NCBI GenBank assembly: GCA_000695325.1
Contig: AVPN01000531.1
Location: 16,474 to 46,921 of the forward strand
From: Pleurobrachia bachei
Lineage: Eukaryota > Ctenophora > Tentaculata > Cydippida > Pleurobrachiidae
Direction of reading: 5' to 3'
DNA: 30,448 nt
Part shown: in pieces, positions 9,401-21,700 of the stretch
Layout of the letters: each line of letters opens with the position of its first letter
Numbering within the stretch: the stretch's first letter is position 1
Notes under the pieces: generated by a model
Database searches by the model: none
What the model was told of the DNA's origin: nothing
Seen by the model: only the letters and a program-made list of their open reading frames with translations
Program-made: the position numbers and the translations under genes

Positions 9401-12400
9401 ACAAAATGCTGCTAGCTGTGATCTTCCTACCATTTTTGCGGTCATCATGCGTGTAGATAAGTTTGGGTGCTCTCGTTCCATCGGGTAGGTTAACTGCAAT
9501 ATTCGGCAGGTCACGCCAGTCACTTCCTAGATAGATTAGTTGTTAGTTGTTACTCAGCAAAGTTAGAAAAGGTTGAAATCACACGAATGTTATGTTGCAA
9601 CATGTTGCACGAAGTTGCAGTAATTATGGGAGCTCTAGGTTATTGGTTATCAAGCTTTGTTAGTTCCGTAGTTAGACTATAAAGAACTAAAACACCTAAC
9701 CTCATGTTAACAGTTCACACCATTAAAACACCATGTTAACTTGATCATGTTTACCTGGTGTGAGAGGGATGTGTTTGGTTCGTATGGCTGCCAGGGGGTG
9801 CATCTCTTTACAGATGTGGTCCGTCAACGTCGTAGTATTTCCTGAGGGATTTAGGAAATAATAACTAAACGGCTAAACTAGCTCATCTTCTATTCGTTTT
9901 CAGACAAACACAGGCCAATATTGAATTGTTAGTGATTGCTGCGGATGACCTGCCCAAAAGAGTTATCCTGTACCTCTAATTTGCCGTTGGAACCATGTTG
10001 TAGGCTCACTATTGTAAGCTAGTTCAGTCACGGAAGCTCCATTCCCCACAGCTGGGAGATCTGACATCGTATCTCGAACCTGAAAATTGGGGAACCTTAG
10101 TAAAGGAAAATGAGATTGATACGATAGGGGCGAGAGTTGTATTGTTCGGCGGCGGTGTAACAGCACAAGGAGAGAGCACATGGTGAAGTCATGGAGAACA
10201 TGAACACCTAACACGCAGTTCTTCTATTGGGCATTGTACTATGATGATGACTAAAACATCTAAAAACCAATTGGGTACAGTAAAAGAGATTGCACTGTTG
10301 GTGAAACCCGACACAATTGGTTAAAAATCGCCCCCCCCCCCAACTTACAGTGATTGTTCGTAGGGGTGCGCTGGTGAACCGGGTTATGTGACTTCCAAAC
10401 CTTTTCCCATCAACTGTTAGGGACAGAGACATACCCTGCAAAATTTAAAGAGTTGTTAGTTCAAACTTCAAATGAATACCGGGCAACATCAAATTACCCC
10501 CCCCCTCTGCAGGAAGAGTGGTGTAGATCTTGTCTCATATAAGACCGTCCTCTTCGTGAGGCCGCGAGGTTGAAGGTTTCACTTACAACATGTCAATGCG
10601 CGATATGTACTGGTAAATGTACTTACAGCATGGGAGAAGACGTGACGTGGTTCAGGGAACTGGGGGAGAATCTCCCCTGGTGCAGCTGCCAGGATAAACG
10701 CCCTACGCCGTGTCTGGGCCACCCCGTAACTACCCGCTTGTAGGACACCAAATGTACACTGGTACCTGGGAGGAAGGGGTGAAGTGAGTGATAAGTAGGA
10801 GGGTACCAGTATAAGCGCCTATTAGATAGATCATGAACTACAATTTTTCATTTTTACGGGTCGTGTATATAGACTATTTTTGACTGATGAACAGTTACGC
10901 CTGTGTGTCAATTTTGACTCAGTGCTGGTAAAGGGCAGGAACCGACCGAACCAAGTAAACAACCAATCAGAACTCGTTGTTTAGGTCACGTGACTGGTTA
11001 TCAGCCAATCAGGGACCAGTATTTCCTGATTCGGTCGGTCCCTGGTACCAGTACCTAGGGGAAGAGATTAAAAGAGGCCGGTACCTGAGGGGAAGGCCCC
11101 GATCTCTCCTCTCCCTTCATCTACCCGAGAGATGGAGATCAGGTTCAGTGCAGTGTCACACACTTACCCCATGTTAACTAGAGATGAGATGCATAATTTT
11201 AGGACCATATTCCGCTTGTAGGACACAAAGTTCCGAACGTTCTCGAGCAGGAAAAATCGAGGTCGATAAAACTCACAGTAACTGAAAACAATCGAGAGTT
11301 TTTGAAAGGAAACTAACTTTTTTGTCAGAGTAGAAAGGTAGATATTTTGTCAGGTTTGATCCCTAAACCCGGTTCCCCCGGTCAATCGAGAGTGTGTTAC
11401 AGTCGAACCTCGATTTACCAGGCGGAGTAATGAATGTTTTTGGCCTCTTACCAGCTGTCGGAGCATTGGTCCGTTTATCGATTAATTAATTAACTTAATT
11501 ACCTGAGGTACGATGCGATGAGACTATTTTTAAACTGGCTGTACTCCCGGGCATTAAACCTGTTCATTCCACTGAAACCCTGAGAGACGTGAAACATTGT
11601 GCTCTAGAAGGCTTCTGTCAATTGATTATCATTGATTATATCTGTCATTTTATTGATTAAGCACCACTATTATTTCATTGATTTAGTACCACTAGATATC
11701 GTTGTTTATACCTGACAGGGTGGACCTCCACATAGCAACTCCACATCTCCCTTGGTGGGTATTCGCTGACCCAGGTCATCTACCTCCCTCCCCTCCATTG
11801 CCATCTTGAGAATCTTGTTACAGTCCTGAGGGGATTGATTGATTGGAGGGGCCGAATTTATATCACGCTGGTCTCAGGTAGCAACACCGGGCCTTCAGCC
11901 TGGTTCGGAGAGGACAGGGAGAGGTGAGTTGTGACGTCATGCCTACCTCATTAAATACGGTTGTTTTGGGATTATTCAGTTTGTAGGCAGCAGCTGCTTC
12001 GCTAACAAATTCTATAGCCCAATTGGACTCCGCTACAGCCGCCTGAAACACATTAGTTTTATAATCAGGAGCAGTTATTGGTATCACGTTTTATAAAAGA
12101 GTAGTGGTTCGTTTTTATATAGAAGTAACTGTATATTGTATAAAGGATAATAGATGGTTTTATGAAGGAGTAGTTGCTAATTTTATGAAGGAGTAACCTG
12201 ATGGAATCCACAAGATAAACCGCCACATCCAGCAAACACATCCAACGTTCGGAGTTTTCGTGGCTTGATCTCTGGGACTACTTTCTGTTTAGCAGGCCCC
12301 TTGTTACTCAACCTGACAATATAATTAGGGAAATGTATTGAAAATCGGACTAAAACAATCAATTTTTATCTCTGTTTCTCTGAAAACGTCGCGCTTTACC

Positions 12401-15400
12401 CTGTACATGGCGCTGCAAATGAAAACCGAATTGCTAAATCACCCAAAAAATAAATCATGGAACCATCATTCTCTAAAACACTCACCTGACATCACCAGGA
12501 GGATCCTCCAGTACCTTCTCCTTCGCGTTCCACTGTTCGGTAAAGTAGAAATGGTCAGTGTGCGATGAGTATTGAGCTAGATCGGGGATATCAGCACCGT
12601 GACGTACTGTACAGCTACCTACTATCTTGTCTACTGATACTGAAACCTGGTATAATATTTCCTTGTCTTACCTCGCCCAACAAAAAATGTGAACGGGGGT
12701 TATAACATAACTTTTATCTCTTTATGTATAGCGAGATAAAGTTGCTGGTAAAATATACCATTTCAGCACTGTAGTAAAGAAGGTTTATGTCCGATTCCTC
12801 AGCGCAGCTTACTCCTTTATCAAGATTTTCAGGTCGATACAACTTCCTTACAGTCACCTGAATTAGCAGCAGATGTAATTGTACAGTTGGACCCCTATAA
12901 TTAACTAATTGTATCTGAGTTGTAACAGTTTTCATAATTCTTCTGCAGAAGAATTCAGTTTCATGACAATGACATCTAAAAAACACGTCACTTTTCTTGA
13001 AATTCAGCCGATCTGTGAGATAATCTGAAAAGTTGTCAAATTTTCGCTCCTACCGTGTTTTGGTTGTCAATAGCAACCAGTCTGCAAACTCTGAACGGGT
13101 CAGGAACATCCGCGTTGTTACCCTTAATGTAGTCTGTCTTACGGTAAAACTCTGGGAGAAAAAAGGGGCTTCAATGGGTAATTTCCCTAAGGATTTTCCG
13201 GGTGTAAACTCCAGAAATGGAGATTTGAGACATTCCCGCAGGTGGTTTATACTAGAAATCAGTATCAGGAAGCTCTGTGGACATTGAACCCCCTACTGTC
13301 AATCTGACACTACTGGCCAGTATAATGGATATATGATTGTCAGCTCCCAACCTGGGTATTACGAAATAACCCCGTCGCGCTGGCAAGGGTAACTTCACTT
13401 CTTACCTGGGTACATATCCTCATCTACACTATCCTTCCTTGCCCTCGCCACCATCTTTCGTTTCCTGTTTGGCATGGAATACGCATCAAGTGACAGATAG
13501 AGATACCCTCCCACTTTGACCCTCTCACCACCACACACAACCACCCCATCCTCAATCCGGGGGGATGGGTCAAGGAGTTTGGAGCGGGTGCAGGCAGGAC
13601 AAGGATCGGAGGGTTTCCAGGTGAGGTATTCTGGTGGTGGAACCTCAAACCTTCCTGAATAGAGGTAATAGAGAGATGTTAACTATGATAATGGGGTACT
13701 GAATCAATTGACAAATGACATAGAGATGTTAGTTTAATATCTGGCTGTTATCATGATTTGTAACTTTTCATACCCTTTGTATGTTCGTATTTCAGCCTGT
13801 AGAACAATGCTGTATTTTCTTCCTTTTCTGGAACAGGTAACCCACCTGGAAAGAAATATAAGGAAATAGTTATTGGGCAGGATGGCAGAACTCCGACCCC
13901 CTATCATACTTCAGGCCTCAGAGGTCAGAGTTCTTCCATCCTGCCTTTATCATTATTTTTTGGTAAAAACACATACGGGAAATTGTTAACGGTGTGATCA
14001 AAACAACGATCTATCACACTCTCACCGATTTCATTCCAGTTATCAGGTGGGGGACGGTAGGAGATATAATCAAGTTTAGAAGTCACAGAACCAAGGGGAA
14101 CGTTATCACACGTGTCCGTAATGAATATCTCGGAGGAATCATGACTACAATCTCCCAGTACTGTGTCAGATGAGGAACTGAGAGAGTGAGCGTTACGGGA
14201 AGGGTGAAAGGGATGAAGTGAGGGAAGAGACGGATGAAGGGAAGGAAGAGAGAGAGAAACGATAGAGAAGGAGGGAGAGAAAAAAAAAGAAATAATTTCA
14301 ACCTGAACTTGTCTAGTAAGACTGTGTATCGTGCGCCCAAAATATGTAAAGAAAGAGAAAAGAATCCCAACCTGAACCACTGCACGTGAAGTGTTTCCAC
14401 ATTTCCTCTCTTGAACATTGCGACTATTCTGGCGACCCATTGTCCCTCCTGACCACTATCGTCCTCAGCTTGCAGTGTAACATAGTCACCAAGTTGGATC
14501 GAATAACCTTCAACCGTGGCTGTACTGTAGTAGGTTTTACCACCTAAAGATACGTTAAATAGAATTAGAAAAAGCTTTTGTAGAATGGATTGGAGTTAAC
14601 AATATGGAATCCTGCCTTTTCTCCTCCCTAAGCAAGGACGACCACCCACACTCTACCCATAAATTGTCAATCAGGACTAGAAAGTAAGAAAAGGAATGTT
14701 ACCTTTTGTTTTCAGCACCTCACCAGTGAACTCTCCGTCAGTATCTCCTGATATCTGCATTTTGGATCGTACTGTTTTAGTCTTGGATTTACTATCCTTC
14801 ACAGGTTTATCTTTCTCTTCTTTCGGTTGCATATCAACACATCTGGGAGAATACATGCATCAGACAGTTTCTCTTGCTCGACTGTCGTTGTACCCGGAAA
14901 AGGGGTTTGAACAAAGGAAATTGGACCCCGATTTACCGGGAGGTTGAACTTCCCCCGAATTAGCAGTAGGCATTTCACCCCGATATACGTATACCGGATT
15001 TCCCCTGAGCATCCCGGTAAATCGGGGAACAACTGCAGCAGTAGCAGTTATGAATATTGAGGGTGTTTATCTAATTAACAACCACACATATTTGGACACT
15101 TTCCAACACATGCTGCTGCAGTGGGAGGGGAGGGGAGGTAGTCTGTGCGCGCCGCGGGAGAACTGATGCGTACTGATGTACTTTCTAAACAAGTGAGACG
15201 TTCAGTGTGCGCGCCGAGGGGCAACAAGAGTGTGTCAAGCAGTGGGACAAGATCGGTGATCTTTCTGACTGTCGTGAGGATTTTGAAATCTGTGGAACCT
15301 ACAAATGGTCAATTACTAGTTAGTAGAGCATTTACCCTCGATTAAGACACGCCTGGCGTCTTTTTCCGGAGCCCCCAAACTTTACTTTATCTTTACATGT

Positions 15401-15734
15401 AGGACAGGTGCCACAATCTTCAGCCTTACACCCCACACAAATACCACATCTCTTTCTGGGACATCCATCAGTCTAATTGGGGTGTATTGTTAATGGGGTA
15501 TCTGTCACATTAAAACTACATACAAATAGGTACATTTCCCCTCATTCCCCCCTCTTTCTCACCCCAGCCTACCTCATTGCCCCCTCTTTCCCCCCCCCCT
15601 CCCAACCTACCTCTACAGTATCGGCATGTGACAACTGATCAAAGAATAGCCCCTCGAAAGTTGCCTGTACCAGGGGTGTAACAGTTGCGTGGGAGGTGTC
15701 CGTACTCTTGGTCTTTCTTGGTCCACTTGGCTAA

Positions 15735-15765
<31 letters not shown>

Positions 15766-18700
15766 GAGATAGGGAGAGATCAGAGAAAGATTCCCAACCT
15801 GAACCACTGCACGTGAAGTGTTTCCACATTTCCTCTCTTGAACATTGCGACTATTCTGGCGACCCATTGGCCCTCCTGACCACTATCGTCCTCAGCTTGA
15901 AGTGTAACATAGTCACCAAGTTGGATTGAATACCCTTCAACCGTGGCTGTACTGTAGTAGGTTTTACCACCTAGAGAGAGACGTTAGACTAGAAAAGATA
16001 ACATTGGAGTTAACAATATGGAATCGTGGCTCTTATCCTCCCTATACCACCCTTACTCTCCCCTGTCAATCTGAACTAGAAAGATCAGGAACAGTACCTT
16101 TTGTTTTCAGCACTTCACCAGTGAACTCTCCGTCTGTATCTCCTGATATCTGCATTTTGGATCGTACTGTTTTAGTCTTGGATTTACTATCCTTCACAGG
16201 TTTATCTTTCTCTTCTTTCTGTTTCATATCAACACATCTGGGAGAATACATGCATCAGACAGTTTCTCTTGCTCGACTGTCGTTGTACCCGGAAAAGGGG
16301 TTTGAACAAAGGAAATTGGACCCCGATTTACCGGGAGGTTGAACTTCCCCCGAATTAGCAGTAGGCATTTCACCCCGATATACGTATACCGGATTTCCCC
16401 TGAGCATCCCGGTAAATCGGGGAACAACTGCAGCAGTAGCAGTTATGAATATTGAGGGTGTTTATCTAATTAACAACCACACATATTTGGACACTTTCCA
16501 ACACATGCTGCTGCAGTGGGAGGGGAGGGGAGGTAGTCTGTGCGCGCCGCGGGAGAACTGATGCGTACTGATGTACTTTCTAAACAAGTGAGACGTTCAG
16601 TGTGCGCGCCGAGGGGCAACAAGAGTGTGTCAAGCAGTGGGACAAGATCGGTGATCTTTCTGACTGTCGTGAGGATTTTGAAATCTGTGGAACCTACAAA
16701 TGGTCAATGACTAGTTAGTAGAGCATTTACCCTCGATTGATACACGCCTGGCGTCTCTTTCCTGAGCCTCCGAACTTTACTTTATCTTTACATGTAGGAC
16801 ATGTGCCACAATCATCAGCCTTGCAACCCACACAAACACCACATCTCTTTCTGGGACATCCATCAGTCTAATTGGGGTGTATTGTTAATGGGGTATCTGT
16901 CACATTAAAACTACATACAAATAGGTACATTTCCCCTCATTCCCCCCTCTTTCTCACCCCAGCCTACCTCATTGCCCCCTCTTTCCCCCCCCCCTCCCAA
17001 CCTACCTCTACAGTATCGGCATGTGACAACTGATCAAAGAATAGCCCCTCGAAAGTTGCCTGTACCAGGGGTGTAACAGTTGCGTGTGAGGTGTCCGTAC
17101 TCTTGGTCTTTCTTGGTCCACTTGGCTTATATAAGGAAGGGCGGGTCAGTTAGACTAGGCTAATATGGGAGGGTGGATAAGTTAGATTCGGCTAAGTGGG
17201 AAGGATGGGTCAGTTAGTAAAACCGCATCGTGATTTGTAATGACGCAGATATGTGGTATGAATTTTATCTAATGACTGAGATCGCGACTTTCGATAATTT
17301 GTGGTTATGTGATAATACGCCTGTTACTATGACAACTGAAACTGTGCTATAAAATCATACTGCTAGACGCTAGTTAGAATCATATATTCGAATATACAGT
17401 CGAATATACAGAAAAACCACATCATATAATATCTATCTACAACCCGTTTTAAAATCCTACTCCAACTTGGTTTAAAATCCCACTCCCTGCGTAGAACTGA
17501 CAAGTGCTAACTGTTGGATTTACCTTATTTCCCGTTGTTTTGTTTCTTCGTTTAGTTTTAGGTTCCTTTCGATCTATTTGATCTGCACCAGCCAGCGACA
17601 TGAGCCCTGCCGGGGTGTATAGGTTAGAATGCGAGAAGAGTAAAAAGTGGTGCATTATTTTTGAAGAGACGTTGCTATGGGGTTGGTGAGATTAAAATGG
17701 GTTAACTAAGAAAGGGGGACGGAATCACGAAGGAGAGGGAATCAGGAAGTAGAGGGGGAGGAATAAGTACCTGTAACAGCAGGAAGAGTGGGAATCGGGG
17801 GAAAGATACCTGTAAGGGTGGGGACTGGAGGAGGGTGGGGATAGATACCTGTAACAGCAGGAAGGGTCAGTAGGCATTTCACCCCGATATACGTATACCG
17901 GATTTCCCCTGAGCATCCCGGTAAATCGGGGAACAACTGCAGCAGTAGCAGTTATGAATATTGAGGGTGTTTATCTAATTAACAACCACACATATTTGGA
18001 CACTTTCCAACACATGCTGCTGCAGTGGGAGGGGAGGGGAGGTAGTCTGTGCGCGCCGCGGGAGAACTGATGCGTACTGATGTACTTTCTAAACAAGTGA
18101 GACGTTCAGTGTGCGCGCCGAGGGGCAACAAGAGTGTGTCAAGCAGTGGGACAAGATCGGTGATCTTTCTGACTGTCGTGAGGATTTTGAAATCTGTGGA
18201 ACCTACAAATGGTCAATGACTAGTTAGTAGAGCATTTACCCTCGATTGATACACGCCTGGCGTCTCTTTCCTGAGCCTCCGAACTTTACTTTATCTTTAC
18301 ATGTAGGACATGTGCCACAATCATCAGCCTTGCAACCCACACAAACACCACATCTCTTTCTGGGACATCCATCAGTCTAATTGGGGTGTATTGTTAATGG
18401 GGTATCTGTCACATTAAAACTACATACAAATAGGTACATTTCCCCTCATTCCCCACTCCCAACCTCATTCCCCCCTCTTTCTCACCCCAGCCTACCTCAT
18501 TGCCCCCTCTTTCCCCCCCCCCTCCCAACCTACCTCTACAGTATCGGCATGTGACAACTGATCAAAGAATAGCCCCTCGAAAGTTGCCTGTACCAGGGGT
18601 GTAACAGTTGCGTGGGAGGTGTCCGTACTCTTGGTCTTTCTTGGTCCACTTGGCTAATATGTAAGGAAGGGCGGGTCAGTTAGACTAGGCTAATATGGGA

Positions 18701-21700
18701 GGGTGGATACAGTTAGATTCGGCTAAGTGGGAAGGATGGGTCAGTTAGTAAAACCGCATCGTGATTTGTTATGACGCAGATATGTGGTATGAGTTATATC
18801 TAATGACTGAGATTGTGACTTTCGATAATTTGTGGTTATGTGATAATACGCCTGTTACTATGACAACTGAAACTGTGCTATAAAATCATACTGCTAGTTA
18901 GAATCATATATTCGAATATACAGTCGAATATACAGAAAAACCACATCATATAATATCTATCTACAACCCGTTTTAAAATCCTACTCCAACTTGGTTTAAA
19001 ATCCCACTCCCTGCGTAGAACTGACAAGTGCTAACTGTTGGATTTACCTTATTTCCCGTTGTTTTGTTTCTTCGTTTAGTTTTAGGTTCCTTTCGATCTA
19101 TTTGATCTGCACCAGCCAGCGACATGAGCCCTGCCGGGGTGTATAGGTTAGAATGCGAGAAGAGTAAAAAGTGGTGCATTATTTTTGAAGAGACGTTGCT
19201 ATGGGGTTGGTGAGATTAAAATGGGTTAACTAAGAAAGGGGGACGGAATCACGAAGGAGAGGGAATCAGGAAGTAGAGGGGGAGGAATAAGTACCTGTAA
19301 CAGCAGGAAGAGTGGGAATCGGGGGAAAGATACCTGTAAGGGTGGGGACTGGAGGAGGGTGGGGATAGATACCTGTAACAGCAGGAAGGGTGATAGGGGA
19401 GAAATAAGTACCTGTAACAGCAGGAAGAGTGGGAATCGGGGGAAAGATACCTGTAAGGGTGGGGACTGGAGGAGGGAGGGGAGATACCTCTAACAGCAGG
19501 AAGGGTCAGGAAGGGATAAGATACCTGTAACAGCAGGAAGGGTGAGAGGGGAGAAATAAGTACCTGTAACAGCAGGAAGAGTCATCATCAGCTGGTCTTC
19601 GTCCTCATCTGCTGCCTGGGGGAATGGAATGAGGGAGATATTATAGGAAAAGGGGGAGGTGGCGGTATAATAGAAGTCCTGGTCAGTCCCTCTTTCGCTA
19701 AACTCAGTCCGTCTGTCCGTGCAGTGTGCTTCTAAGACAAATCTAAAACTCCAGTATTATACAGGTGTTATAGTTGACACATATTAAACACCTGGAGCAG
19801 CATTTCATCTAAACCTTCTCTTTCTCACTCTACCCGTCAGATCATAATTTTGTAGATATAGTCATTTAGTAAGGGACACTACTAGCGTGGTCCCAGCGTG
19901 GTACGCACAAAAAACACGCCATCATGAGACATGATATTCCATTTATTGTGCGGGTTTGCTTATTGTGAGTAGTACCATTACATGCATTAATTGTCTCCAA
20001 CGTATTGTATCTGAAGAAGTATTTGATAATCAAATAAATCTAACACGCTAGCTTCCTCTAGACAGGACCCACCATGGCGCTATTCAGTGAAGGAGGATTC
20101 ACATCCCCTGACATATACCTAACTACCTTCATCATCCTCCTAGCACTAATCTCTGCGTCTCTCAACCTCAAATCTCTCCACCACGGCTACCAGAAACCAC
20201 CCTCAATAGCCCGGAACCTCTACTTATTCCTCCAGATTGTGGACCTTATCACCTGCACCCTACTGGCCCCCTGGATGGCCTACAACATTGCAACACCCAA
20301 AATGGAGAGATGTTTCGAGGAGGAGAAAGGGTTGATTGGATTCTTCTGGAACTGTACTGAAAACTACGAGCACTTCGGGTACCATCATCCCTCAACCTTG
20401 AACCGGGTACTCACTACGATCTCCTTTACCCTTGGATATGCTCCCTGTATCATTACAGGTATGTTGGCCACCACCCGGTTGTACCAGATCCGATACCCGT
20501 TTAACAAGATTTCCAAGAAATTGGTTACCGTGGTTACCTTGGTCGCTATTGTTTACAACACCATAGCGTATGGCGACATGATACGGGACAAAGGCACAGA
20601 CATGACTGCGCTGTACGTGGTTTGTGCCCATCAGGTATTCCTGTCATTCATCCAAACCAGGTACACGATATTATGGGTGCCCCTATCAAATGTGATGAGT
20701 GCGTACCTAATAGTCAACCTCTGTGTTTTCATCTTCCAGTTCCTAGCCCTCATCGCTTCTGCAGTAACGGTGGTGGAGTTGGTTAAAGTATACAAGAATA
20801 AAGTTAGTCCCCAGTCCCAGCAGCGAAGTGCCCGGGGCAGTGTCAAGATCATCATCTCCAACTTTGGGAGTCTCATCACTGCTTGCTCCATAATCAACAT
20901 GATTGTGGTAACTGATAAGCTCTACGATTCCGCAATTCTGGCTGTTATGACGAGAAGTGAGTTTACGTTTGGAGGGGATAATAAGCCTTTCTACCTGGCG
21001 TCTTCAATTTTGTATGGATTTGGACTTCCTTTCTTGTGTTCCGCGTTCAACCCGTTTGTGTACCTTGTCATGACAAAATGAGTGTGATGCGTATCCTGTG
21101 TCTGATGACAAAGTGAGTGTACCTTGTCATGACAAAGTTAGTGCCTCATGAAAAAGTGAGTGTCTCATGATGTTGTGAGTCAGTATCCTATGGTGATGAG
21201 ACTCAGTGTGACAATACATCTCCAGAATACACTCCGAAACTGAACAGACACTAGTGAAACCACAATATTACTCTGCTGACAGCCTCCCTCTCCCATGTCT
21301 TACTTGGTGACGCTGTCACCCCTCCACTTTCGCCGCGCGCAGCGCGGCAACGAAGCTCGCGAAGGGGATATCATCACCAAATGTCTTACCATATCATAAC
21401 TCTCGATCTGTTCCAGTAGAAACTGAGCATTCTTTAGTAGATCCTCTTCAGTTAGACCACCAGTTCGACTACTACCAAACGGAGGGATTACCTGTTGAAC
21501 TCGCTGTATCAGGTCCTCCAGGGACTGTTCTGTAAAAACAATTAATTAGTAAACAGAGTGATTACAAATATTGAGATGGCACAGAAGTGTTGACGAATTT
21601 AGCAGCGACACACTTTTTAGGTTGCTGGTTGATCATGATATCTTATTATATATATTAGCCATTATATTTTAACTTTCTGAAAATTGCTTTTTTGTATGAA

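Noticed and set aside
13925-14440. 171-codon minus-strand open frame taken as one exon
   Set aside because: It reads through an intron with GA-rich repeat; only 13977-14177 and part of 14372-14543 match DNMT1, with good splice sites between them.
19295-19579. Possible CRISPR-like direct repeat array
   Set aside because: The unit is the end of a DNMT1 exon with its donor, spacers are variants of each other, and the window is plainly animal nuclear DNA.
20392-20900. Minus-strand open frames under the receptor gene
   Set aside because: Shadow frames of the 335-residue receptor; no match to any family and repeated under receptor 2 only because the DNA is duplicated.
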